Origin: Candidatus Berkelbacteria bacterium CG_4_9_14_3_um_filter_39_23 | GTDB taxonomy: Bacteria > Patescibacteriota > UBA1384 > GWA2-35-9 > CG2-30-39-44 | Reading direction: 5' to 3' | NCBI GenBank assembly: GCA_002789815.1 | Contig: PFTZ01000029.1 | Span: 1 to 6,445 of the forward strand | DNA length: 6,445 bases | Shown: positions 1 through 6,390 of the stretch, one piece after another | How the letters are laid out: every line of letters starts with the position of its first letter | How positions within the stretch are numbered: the first letter of the stretch is position 1 | The notes under the pieces: model-generated | The model's database searches: none | Told to the model about the DNA's origin: nothing | The model's input: the letters and a program-made list of their open reading frames with translations, nothing else | Made by a program: the position numbers and the translations under genes

Positions 1-734
1 CTGTCGTCTTTTGCGGGGGTTGTCCTTGCGTCCGTGCAAACTACTTTGCTCGGAACTTTTAAATAACCTTTTTCTGATAGTAATTCAAATAATCGCGCGT
101 TGCCTCGCAACATCATTTTTATTTGCTTTAAAAATGTTTTAATCGGCTCTGACGGCTTTTTTTCAAAATCCCTGGTCGGTTTATTACTTTTTTGTAGCCA
201 TATTGAGCAATTTTTGAGAATGTTTGAAAATCCACAGAAAAAGAAATCTTGGACATCTTGATTTTTTATTTTTGAAATCTCGGCAAAAATAAAAGCAAGC
301 TTTATTTTTTCTTCTGGTTTAAACCAATAATCAATCCTTTCGTGTTTAGGTGCTTTTACTCTTGTTTTTTCGCTGTATTTTTCCAATCTGTTTTTGAGTA
401 TGAAAAATTCCTTTTCAATTTTAACTAGATCAATCGGCGTGATTTTTGCTTTTGTAATCAAAACAGCAACAGGGTTAATATCAACGGCAATTGATGGTCG
501 CCCCATAACTTTTGATTCAACAAGCGTTGTTCCGCAACCGCCAAACGGATCAACAATAAAATCACCGACTCGTGTATATTTTTCCGCCAAGCGAGAAACT
601 ATGTGCGGAATAAATTTTGCCGGGTAGCGGTGATAACCATGCGAAATATAAGTCGTATCCTTTCTTGTTTTATCTGAAAAAGACCACGACGGATCGATTT
701 TTACCTGTTGAAATAATGTGGCTACTTGGCTCAT
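1..734 (-). CDS. DNA N4/N6 amino-methyltransferase, 3' end beyond the window
   Basis: The visible 244 residues are the N-terminal part of an S-adenosylmethionine-dependent DNA methyltransferase of the N-4/N-6 class, which methylates adenine N6 or cytosine N4. A motif X-like stretch, HGYHRYPAKFIP (residues 32-43), precedes the SAM-binding motif I, DPFGGCGTT (62-70). The acidic residue closing the next strand is in AVDINP (D85). The catalytic (D/N/S)PPY motif IV has not appeared by residue 244. A region rich in Lys and aromatic residues (about 100-235) follows motif I, so the order is motif I first with a long linker or recognition region before motif IV. The ATG at 734 is chosen because AGGAGGAG lies 9 nt upstream. 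The gene sits 24 nt behind the LexA-like gene and shares its promoter. No restriction endonuclease is visible, so whether it is part of a restriction system, solitary, or a defence component cannot be decided here. Target sequence unknown. The class is confident; the specific role is not. Confidence 0.9.
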   Translation of the reverse strand, partial: MSQVATLFQQVKIDPSWSFSDKTRKDTTYISHGYHRYPAKFIPHIVSRLAEKYTRVGDFIVDPFGGCGTTLVESKVMGRPSIAVDINPVAVLITKAKITPIDLVKIEKEFFILKNRLEKYSEKTRVKAPKHERIDYWFKPEEKIKLAFIFAEISKIKNQDVQDFFFCGFSNILKNCSIWLQKSNKPTRDFEKKPSEPIKTFLKQIKMMLRGNARLFELLSEKGYLKVPSKVVCTDARTTPAKDD

Positions 735-743
735 ACTGTTATT

Positions 744-751
744 CTCCTCCT
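744..751 (-). promoter_or_regulatory. Strong Shine-Dalgarno site of the methyltransferase gene
   Basis: On the minus strand AGGAGGAG ends 9 nt before the ATG at 734. It is the best ribosome binding site in the window and fixes the methyltransferase start. It contrasts with the first gene of the same operon, which has no room for a ribosome binding site. This suggests that internal genes use Shine-Dalgarno initiation while the first gene is translated leaderless. Confidence 0.85.
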
Positions 752-758
752 TCTATTC

Positions 759-1421
759 TTATTTATCAAACGATTTTGTTTTGGGGTTGATGGGCAAGAT
801 GTTTTTGTCAATATATTTGCCGATGATGCGGGCTTGCATTTTGGTGTCAGGCTTAAATAAAATTATATCGTATTTTTTGTTTTCTGGCTTTAGAAATTTT
901 TTCGGCGCGTGATTTTGTATAATAAATCGTTTGACGGTCGTGTCGTCGTTTAATTGGGCGACCACAATATCTTTGTTAATAAATTCGTGAGTTCTTTGGG
1001 CGACCAGTATGTCGCCAGTATTTATCCCGGCGTCAATCATTGAGTCGCCACATATTTCAACCAAAAACATATCTTGTTTAATTTTAACTTCATCTGATAA
1101 TTTGGTCCATAAATTTTGCTGGTAAGTCGCGGTCATTGCGCCAGCATACGAAGTTCCCAGCATAGGCATCAGGGGCGGTTTGTTAATCGTATTGTATCCT
1201 TTTTCAGTGATTAAAATTGTCCTTGCCGAGCCAACTTCTTTTTTAATAACTTCTTTATTTTCGAGCGCTTTTAGATGGTCAATGATTGCTTGGTTTGAGG
1301 AAATACCAAGCTTATATTTAAGATCTTCAAATGTCGGAGGATAGCCAGCATTTTGCAAAGAATTATAAATTGCCAGCAAAATTTCCCTTTGTCTTTTGGT
1401 AATTTTTCTCTCTTTTGCCAT
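759..1421 (-). CDS. lexA: LexA-type self-cleaving transcriptional repressor
   Basis: This 220-residue protein has the two-domain layout and length of LexA. Residues 6-72 are a LexA-type winged helix-turn-helix: ITKRQREILLAIYNSL, GYPPT, then SSNQAIIDHLKALE for the recognition region. Residues 85-205 are an S24 peptidase fold. The cleavage site is Ala93-Gly94 within SYAGA, the nucleophile is Ser127 in GDSM, and the general base is Lys164 in TTVKRF, so the protein looks competent for RecA-stimulated self-cleavage. In the LexA family, cleavage after DNA damage relieves repression of SOS genes. It is the first gene of an operon with the downstream methyltransferase. The ATG at 1421 is supported by a perfect promoter placed exactly for a leaderless transcript, and a LexA-box-like palindrome in that promoter implies autoregulation. 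It could instead be a LexA-like regulator of a mobile or defence module rather than the chromosomal SOS regulator. The HTH favours true LexA over a phage CI protein. Confidence 0.9.
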   Translation of the reverse strand: MAKERKITKRQREILLAIYNSLQNAGYPPTFEDLKYKLGISSNQAIIDHLKALENKEVIKKEVGSARTILITEKGYNTINKPPLMPMLGTSYAGAMTATYQQNLWTKLSDEVKIKQDMFLVEICGDSMIDAGINTGDILVAQRTHEFINKDIVVAQLNDDTTVKRFIIQNHAPKKFLKPENKKYDIILFKPDTKMQARIIGKYIDKNILPINPKTKSFDK

Positions 1422-1427
1422 ATTTAA

Positions 1428-1457
1428 ATTATACTGACCATATTGTCAGTTTGTCAA
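1428..1457 (-). promoter_or_regulatory. Sigma-70 promoter of the lexA-methyltransferase operon (leaderless)
   Basis: On the minus strand a perfect TTGACA (-35, 1452-1457) and a perfect TATAAT (-10, 1428-1433) are separated by 18 nt. Only six bases (TTAAAT) separate the -10 from the ATG at 1421. Transcription starting about 7 nt downstream of the -10 would begin at the A of the start codon, giving a leaderless mRNA with no ribosome binding site. The promoter match is seen directly. The start site is inferred from normal -10 spacing. Confidence 0.85.
1432..1451. promoter_or_regulatory. Candidate LexA operator inside the lexA promoter
   Basis: ACTGAC (1433-1438) and GTCAGT (1445-1450) form a perfect 6-bp inverted repeat around CATATT. 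Viewed as half-sites this is CTG-N10-CAG, the framework of the proteobacterial SOS box (consensus TACTG...CAGTA); nine of those ten outer bases match. It does not match the Gram-positive GAAC-N4-GTTC box. It occupies almost the entire spacer between -35 and -10, so a bound repressor would block RNA polymerase. I saw no second copy of this box in the promoters of the other genes. Confidence 0.75.
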
Positions 1458-1538
1458 GAGACGAGAAATTATTAAACCCGAACAACTAAAATCGTTGTGC
1501 TAAATTATGGAACCTTGATTGTTTAAATAAGTCGTAAA

Positions 1539-1567
1539 TTGCATACAAAATTCCCAGAGTGTATAAT
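1539..1567 (+). promoter_or_regulatory. Candidate promoter of the secreted coiled-coil protein gene
   Basis: TTGCAT (1539-1544) and a perfect TATAAT (1562-1567) are 17 nt apart. The -35 is only a 3/6 match to TTGACA, so the call rests on the -10 and the spacing. Transcription would start near 1574, leaving a leader of about 45 nt. A weak AAAGAG (1608-1613) lies 5 nt before the ATG at 1619. The rest of the intergenic stretch (1458-1538) holds only a short ACAAC/GTTGT inverted repeat (1482-1498), with no gene or clear regulatory site. Confidence 0.55.
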
Positions 1568-1618
1568 AATATACAATATAGATGTTAGAAAAAATCAAAA
1601 TTTAATTAAAGAGAAATA

Positions 1619-2650
1619 ATGAAAAAAACGTTATTTATATTTGCGTTTGTGCTTTTGTTAGTTGCGCCGTCCGTGGTCAGGGCTGAAAGTACCACGTTAC
1701 CTACTCGCTGGACATTTGCCAAAGAGTGGATTTCTTACAATGTTTTTACATTGAAGGCGGAGTCGAAAATTCAGCTGATTAACGGGTTATCCAACCAGAG
1801 GACAGCGGAAATTAAATTAGCTGCCGAGCAAAACAGCGCTGATGTGGTAAAAAATCTAACCTTTCGGTTAGAAAATATGATCCAAAAACAAAATCGCATT
1901 GTTGAAAAAAAGCAATTAAAAAATCAAACTTTTAATCAAATCAAAGAAAACGAGCTTTCGCGACAAGCTGAATTATCTAATGCTCGGCAAATAGCCACCC
2001 AAGCAGAAATTAAAGAACAAATCGCTTCCACGCAGGGAAAAATTGTCCAACAAACCCAAACTATACTGCAAGAAAAATTAGGTGAAGATAAAGCTTCAGA
2101 ATTCAGGGAGCAAGTGGTAATTCGCTGGCGCGATCCTGAAAATAAAGTGGCTCAAAATGAGGAAAAACCAACTAGGGTTTATGCGGACGGCACTAGCGCG
2201 ACTGGCGATAATGGCGTGTTGATTGATGGCGGTCAAGCAAAAATTACCGATGAAAACGGGACGATGAAAATTGAATATGCTACTGGCACTGGTCCGCAAA
2301 TTGTGTCGGGTGCAAATACAACAACAAAATGGAAAATCAAACAAAGTGATGGCACAGTCATTGAAGATTATTTTTCTGCCAACAAGGTGGTTATCGGGCA
2401 GACAAGTGAAAATTCTGGGAATACAGTGATAAATACAGTTGAAGGTCAAACTACCAAAACAAACCAACCGCAATATATTAAGGGTAACGGGGGCACTACC
2501 GCTGGTCAATCTATCCAGACATTAGAAACAAACACGTCAACAGAAACCGTTTCAGGTAGCGTTAATGTAATAGAAAATTCCAATGACAACGTTGGAAACG
2601 GGGGCAATAATAACACAAACAATAGTAGCGCGGAAAATGTAGTTGAATAG
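1619..2650 (+). CDS. Secreted coiled-coil protein, DUF5667-like, function unknown
   Basis: This 343-residue protein has a clear Sec signal peptide: MKK, a hydrophobic core (residues 5-20), and a signal peptidase I site after VRA (22/23). There is no lipobox cysteine, no further membrane span and no LPXTG anchor, so release outside the membrane or into the envelope space is likely. Residues about 30-165 are long, charged, Gln/Glu/Lys-rich helices that should form a coiled coil. The opening WTFAKEW...ESKIQL followed by AEIKLAAEQ resembles DUF5667 domains found in many uncultivated bacteria; this family call is from memory of the pattern and moderate only. Residues about 165-260 look beta-rich (VVIRWRDPENK, VYADGT, KWKIKQSDGTVIEDYF). 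The tail (about 260-343) is Thr/Ser/Asn/Gly-rich, with KGNGG and GNGGNNNTNN. The gene is divergent from lexA and convergent with the helicase gene, so it is probably a single transcription unit. No enzymatic motif is visible. Confidence 0.8.
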   Translation: MKKTLFIFAFVLLLVAPSVVRAESTTLPTRWTFAKEWISYNVFTLKAESKIQLINGLSNQRTAEIKLAAEQNSADVVKNLTFRLENMIQKQNRIVEKKQLKNQTFNQIKENELSRQAELSNARQIATQAEIKEQIASTQGKIVQQTQTILQEKLGEDKASEFREQVVIRWRDPENKVAQNEEKPTRVYADGTSATGDNGVLIDGGQAKITDENGTMKIEYATGTGPQIVSGANTTTKWKIKQSDGTVIEDYFSANKVVIGQTSENSGNTVINTVEGQTTKTNQPQYIKGNGGTTAGQSIQTLETNTSTETVSGSVNVIENSNDNVGNGGNNNTNNSSAENVVE

Positions 2651-2668
2651 TAAACGATTATTTTCCGC
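2630..2668. terminator. Inverted repeat across two convergent stop codons, possible bidirectional terminator
   Basis: GCGGAAAAT (2630-2638) and ATTTTCCGC (2660-2668) are perfect 9-bp inverted copies separated by 21 nt. The loop contains the TAG of the secreted-protein gene and two of the three bases of the helicase stop. Each transcript would form a stem with a U-rich 3' arm, plausible for a two-way terminator between genes only 7 nt apart. The large loop and absence of a T-run after the stem weaken the case. Confidence 0.4.
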
Positions 2669-5552
2669 ACCAATCGCAGGGTTTGCTCGAGTTTTCAAGA
2701 TGCGGGAATTTGAGGGCTTGGATATTTTTAGAAACTTCGCGGATTTTGTTTTTTAGTTCATTGATTTCCTTATCAGAAAATACAAAACTTCTCCGTTTGA
2801 AGCGAAAATCATCGTCCAGAAAATCAAGCGCCACTTCCCCTATTTTCCATTTAGTGCTAAAACGCCCGTCCAGTTGCCCAAGTAGCCAGTAGAATTTTAG
2901 CTGATTCAAATAGCTCTCATCTTTTTTGGCGGTTAATCCCCTGATTTCATTTTCCGATCTAGCGCGTCCAGTTTTGTAATCAACCACTCTTACCATTGCA
3001 CGTTTTTTGTCCAGCCATTCAATTTTATCAATTTTCCCAGATAGCTGAATTTCGTCTAGATGGATATGGTGTTTTTTAAAATCATATTCCAGCCAAATTG
3101 GTTTTAGCATTTCTTGCGATTTTTTTTCGTAATAATTTTCTAGCAATTTTACGCCTTGGGCGCTTAGATTTTTTAGCTCGTTTTTATCCAGCACTTCTTT
3201 TGCGATCGCATCAATAAAGTTTTTGATTAAAAAATCTTGGCTGGGCAATTTGCCCAAAGTGATGTATTTTTTAGCGAAAATTTCCATAGCTTGGTGCACC
3301 GCTGTGCCATACGAAAGCGCTGGTTTTTTGATTTGAGGAATGCGAAAAATGTGTTTGTATAAAAAATCTTGCGGACATTTTATATATGAATTAAAACTAG
3401 TCGGAGTCATAACAAAGTTTTTTACTTTGTCTGCCAAATATGCTTTTTCGGTTTTTTGCATAAAAAGTTTTTTGATGGGCAACGCGCCTGACACAATTCT
3501 TTTTTGAGCCAAGGAAAGCGAATCGTTTTTCATCTCAATCTTTTCTTTTTCTGAAAGTTGAAAAAATAATCGGCTCATATCGTTTTTTTTGTCATCGCGA
3601 TTTTTGGAATATGAGACAATTAAATTTTTTTTGGCGCGGGTGAGTCCAACATAAAAAAGCCGTTTAGCTTCGTCTTTTGAAATTTGGTTTTCATTTTTTT
3701 TGTCAATTTTTTTGCCGTCGAGTGAGAACGCAAAATAATCACGCTCATTTTTTTGCCATAGTCTTTCCTGCATTTCTGGCAAAAATACAGCGCTATATTC
3801 CCTGCCTTTGGCTTGGTGGATTGTTTGCACTACCACCGCGTTTTCTTCGCCGAGCAAAAATGGCTGACTTTCTCGGCTGATTTTTAATCGGATCATCGAA
3901 TCAATATCAATAATAAAATTCAAACTGCTAGCAGTGGTTTGTTTCGCCATATCAAACAATGTTTGCACGCTTGACAATAATTCAAGTTTGTCTGGTTTTT
4001 TGATTATAGCTGGAAGAATTTTTATTTCATCGCAAATGTTTTGCATCACTTTAGCTGACGGCATACCCGGCAAATTTTTACTCATGGCTAAAAAATTTTC
4101 TATCACAGCGCGCGTGCTTGGGCGGACACCTTTTTGCGTTTTTTGGTTGGCTATGAATTTACGGGCATTTGTTTTTAGCAGTTTATCCATTTGATCTAAA
4201 CCAATTATTTCGCGAAGATAAAGTGCCAGCTCTCCCCAATTTTCGCGGATATGAGGATTTACCAAAAAACGATAGATGGCTAAAATTTTGTAAATAATTG
4301 GACTCTCAAATATATTGCCGGGTTTCAAAGTTTGATACGGAATATTTTGCCTTGCCAGCGCTTCTAGGTAATTATTGATTTGATTATTCTGCCTAACTAA
4401 AATCGCAATATCGCTGGCTTTGGTTTTGTTTTTAATCAGGTTTTTTATTGCGATCGCAATATTGCTAACTTCCAGATTTTGGTTTTCGTATTCAATCAAA
4501 TTGAATTGCCCTTTTTGCTTTGTATTTGCTGTTAAAATATCCACCCAACTCCCACTATCCGCAGGTGTGGGAGTTGGGTGAATTATGCGAGTAGCTTTAT
4601 CAATTAAATTTTGACTGGAGCGGTAATTTATTTTTAAGTCAATAATCTGCGTTTTTTTGAAATGTTTTTTAAACCATTTGATATTGTAGTCCGACGCGCC
4701 CTGAAAACGATAGATTGATTGGTTGGGATCGCCAACCGCAAACACGTTTGCCTTGTTGCCATAAAAAGAAGTCAAATTTTTCACTAGCGCGATTTGCGCG
4801 TTGTTTGAGTCTTGATATTCGTCAATCAAAATGTATTGATAGCGCTCTTGCAAGGCAAGCGCTAAATCGTGGTTAGTTTCCATTTCATCCACCACCCAAT
4901 TGATCATATCCTCATAATCATAAAATCCATTTTTTTCTAGTTCTTTTTGGTAGAGTTTATAAAAATTAAATAGCTCTTTAGTTCGTTTGATTTTTTTATT
5001 TATCGAGCGTTTTTTTTTGTCATCAGCCAAGATGTTTTTTTCCGTTAATCGTTCTCGTTTGATTTCAGCGATTGCTTTGACAATTTTTTCCAAGTAGTGC
5101 AGATTTTGCTTGGCTGGTTTTAGGTGTTGCCAATTTTTTTTCAATATAATTTTTTCAATAATTTTAAAGCGCGACAGATCGTCAAGCGGTTTTAAATCGC
5201 CAAATGAAAAGTTTTTATCGTTTGATAAGTAGCCGAACAAGTCGGGAAATTCTGTGATAATACTTTGGCTAAAACTATGAAAGGTGCTAATGGTGGCGTC
5301 AAATCCTTCGTTGCCGATAAGCGAGATGAGTCGCTGGCGCATTTCGCTTGACGCAGTGTCGGTGAAAGTTAAGCATAAGATATTGTATGGGTTCATTTGC
5401 GTTCGCTTTAAAATCTCGGCGATGCGCAGAATTAGCACTTGGGTTTTGCCAGTGCCCGGTCCAGCCAAACACAAAATTGGTCCTTCAATTTGGGTGACCG
5501 CTTTTTTTTGTTGCGAGTTGAGCTTGGAAAAAAGTTTTTGAAATTTATTCAC
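2658..5552 (-). CDS. UvrD/Rep superfamily 1A helicase fused to a RecB-type nuclease domain (AdnB-like)
   Basis: This 964-residue protein should be an ATP-driven 3'-5' DNA translocase or helicase with an attached nuclease. Motor motifs in order: Q motif LNSQQKKAV (11-19), Walker A GPGTGKT (31-37), Ib TFHSF (90-94), II LIDEYQDS (242-249), III GDPNQSIYRFQGA (274-286), IV NYRSS (309-313), V VVQTIHQAKGRE (574-585), VI LFYVGLTRAKK (632-642). The C-terminal PD-(D/E)XK domain keeps the RecB-family residues: H753, D842 (GKIDKIEW), D858-Y-K860 (VVDYKTG), and the QxxxY motif Q884-Y888. This order matches the AdnB/AddA type of end-processing enzyme. Cysteines C726, C959 and C962 sit where related nucleases bind a 4Fe-4S cluster, but the chain stops two residues after the third, so a fourth ligand is lacking. 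Start is GTG at 5552, overlapping the recombinase stop (GTGA), which implies translational coupling. Residues 325-337 are encoded by a perfect palindrome. Confidence 0.93.
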   Translation of the reverse strand: MNKFQKLFSKLNSQQKKAVTQIEGPILCLAGPGTGKTQVLILRIAEILKRTQMNPYNILCLTFTDTASSEMRQRLISLIGNEGFDATISTFHSFSQSIITEFPDLFGYLSNDKNFSFGDLKPLDDLSRFKIIEKIILKKNWQHLKPAKQNLHYLEKIVKAIAEIKRERLTEKNILADDKKKRSINKKIKRTKELFNFYKLYQKELEKNGFYDYEDMINWVVDEMETNHDLALALQERYQYILIDEYQDSNNAQIALVKNLTSFYGNKANVFAVGDPNQSIYRFQGASDYNIKWFKKHFKKTQIIDLKINYRSSQNLIDKATRIIHPTPTPADSGSWVDILTANTKQKGQFNLIEYENQNLEVSNIAIAIKNLIKNKTKASDIAILVRQNNQINNYLEALARQNIPYQTLKPGNIFESPIIYKILAIYRFLVNPHIRENWGELALYLREIIGLDQMDKLLKTNARKFIANQKTQKGVRPSTRAVIENFLAMSKNLPGMPSAKVMQNICDEIKILPAIIKKPDKLELLSSVQTLFDMAKQTTASSLNFIIDIDSMIRLKISRESQPFLLGEENAVVVQTIHQAKGREYSAVFLPEMQERLWQKNERDYFAFSLDGKKIDKKNENQISKDEAKRLFYVGLTRAKKNLIVSYSKNRDDKKNDMSRLFFQLSEKEKIEMKNDSLSLAQKRIVSGALPIKKLFMQKTEKAYLADKVKNFVMTPTSFNSYIKCPQDFLYKHIFRIPQIKKPALSYGTAVHQAMEIFAKKYITLGKLPSQDFLIKNFIDAIAKEVLDKNELKNLSAQGVKLLENYYEKKSQEMLKPIWLEYDFKKHHIHLDEIQLSGKIDKIEWLDKKRAMVRVVDYKTGRARSENEIRGLTAKKDESYLNQLKFYWLLGQLDGRFSTKWKIGEVALDFLDDDFRFKRRSFVFSDKEINELKNKIREVSKNIQALKFPHLENSSKPCDWCGK
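4542..4580. repeat. Perfect palindromic element within the helicase coding sequence
   Basis: CACCCAACTCCCAC (4542-4555) and its exact reverse complement (4567-4580) flank an 11-nt loop. The element is GC-richer than its AT-rich surroundings. In the helicase frame it reads HPTPTPADSGSWV (residues 325-337), a Pro/Ser-rich peptide unlike its Lys/Ile/Asn-rich neighbours. It lies shortly after motif IV, where UvrD-family proteins usually have a short variable linker. A 14-bp perfect arm is not expected from codon choice alone. The likely nature is a small dispersed palindromic repeat inserted in frame, as known for Rickettsia palindromic elements. Confidence 0.8.
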
Positions 5553-6355
5553 AACGGGCTTTTAATATTTTTTAAATTTGGATTGGTTACTTTGGTGTAA
5601 ATTTGCGTTGTTTGGATATTGCTGTGCCCCAGCAGTTTTTGAATATAGCGGATGCTGGTGCCGTTTTCAAGCAAGTGGGTGGCAAAGCTGTGGCGGAGAG
5701 AGTGAAAGGTGGCTAGTTTTTTTATGTCTGATTTTTTTAGCGCGTTGGTGAAAATTTTTTGAAGTGTCCGTGTTGACATTTTTCCGCCCCGTTCGCTTTC
5801 AAAAATAAAGTCGTTGGAGTTTTTGCTTGCTATTATTTTGGTTAAATCTGGGATAATTTTATCTGACAAAATAGTGAGTCGATCTTTTTTGCCTTTTGCA
5901 TGTTTGATATGAATTATTTTTTGATCCAAATCTAAATCACGAATTTTTATGCTTTGTATTTCGCTTACCCTCAGTCCCGACGCGTGAGCCATTGATACTA
6001 CTAATTTGTGTTTTGTATTTTTTATATTTTGAATTATTGTTTGAATTTGTGTCTTTGATAAAATTATTGGTAATTTTTTCGCCCTTTTGGGGATATTGAT
6101 TTTTAGATCAAACGATCGGCGATAAATTTTTTGATACAAAAAATTAAAAGCATTAATATAGACGGCAATTGTGCTACTTGATACATCTTTGTTAATTTTG
6201 TATTGAATATATTCCTTGATTTCATCGGTATTGATTTTATTTGGCGGTTTGTGGTAATATGTAATTAAATACTTAATGCAATACAGATACGAATCGATAG
6301 TTTTGTGACTATAATTCTTAATTTGCATTTCCCGTTTGATATAGTCTAATGTCAT
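5549..6355 (-). CDS. Tyrosine site-specific recombinase, XerC/XerD-like
   Basis: The protein is a 268-residue DNA strand-exchange enzyme that would cut and rejoin DNA at paired sites through a tyrosine-linked intermediate. The N-terminal SAM-like core-binding domain (about 1-85) is followed by the catalytic domain, with all active-site residues present: R129 (GLRVSE), K154 (AKGKKDR), H218-x-x-R221 (HSLRHSFATHLL), H244 (LLGHSN) and Y253 (QIYTKV). It is slightly shorter than XerC/XerD (about 300). I see no IntI-type insertion, so it is not called an integron integrase. The start is set at ATG 6355. An upstream in-frame TTG at 6418 would add 21 residues, but that stretch is AT-rich, contains the -10 and a palindrome, and has no recombinase similarity. 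A -10 (TACAAT) lies 6 nt before ATG 6355, the leaderless spacing also seen at lexA. It is the first gene of the operon with the helicase-nuclease. It could be the chromosome-dimer resolvase or a mobile-element integrase. Confidence 0.92.
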   Translation of the reverse strand: MTLDYIKREMQIKNYSHKTIDSYLYCIKYLITYYHKPPNKINTDEIKEYIQYKINKDVSSSTIAVYINAFNFLYQKIYRRSFDLKINIPKRAKKLPIILSKTQIQTIIQNIKNTKHKLVVSMAHASGLRVSEIQSIKIRDLDLDQKIIHIKHAKGKKDRLTILSDKIIPDLTKIIASKNSNDFIFESERGGKMSTRTLQKIFTNALKKSDIKKLATFHSLRHSFATHLLENGTSIRYIQKLLGHSNIQTTQIYTKVTNPNLKNIKSPL

Positions 6356-6361
6356 ACTTAT

Positions 6362-6390
6362 ATTGTATATAAAATAAACACTATACGCAA
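6362..6390 (-). promoter_or_regulatory. Candidate leaderless promoter of the recombinase-helicase operon
   Basis: On the minus strand TTGCGT (6385-6390) and TACAAT (6362-6367) are 17 nt apart, with exactly six bases (ATAAGT) between the -10 and ATG 6355. The -35 match is weak (3/6) and the -10 is 5/6. No ribosome binding site precedes the ATG. The geometry repeats that of the lexA promoter, which supports the re-assigned start. Confidence 0.55.

Noticed and set aside
394..627. Plus-strand open frame opposite the methyltransferase
   Set aside because: It is the complement of the SAM-binding region, where the minus strand gives a clear DPFGGCGTT motif; no independent support.
718..912. Plus-strand hydrophobic open frame overlapping the LexA C-terminus
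   Set aside because: Antisense of the LexA peptidase domain; its apparent hydrophobicity comes from T-rich complement sequence.
1482..1498. ACAAC/GTTGT inverted repeat in the lexA-divergent intergenic region
   Set aside because: Arms of only 5 bp with a 7-nt spacer and no position relative to either promoter that implies a function.
2096..2509. Open frame of 137 codons on the minus strand opposite the secreted-protein gene
   Set aside because: It is Cys/Phe/Ile-rich with no family resemblance, no ribosome binding site or promoter, and lies wholly inside a well-supported gene on the other strand.
2484..2604. Repeated AACGGGGGCA in the tail of the secreted-protein gene
   Set aside because: Two short copies encoding GNGG in a low-complexity Gly/Asn tail are explained by the protein composition.
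5549..5552. TGA read as a sense codon (alternative genetic code as in some Patescibacteria)
   Set aside because: The recombinase ends naturally at this TGA just after its C-terminal helix, and other long genes contain no in-frame TGA, so the standard code fits.
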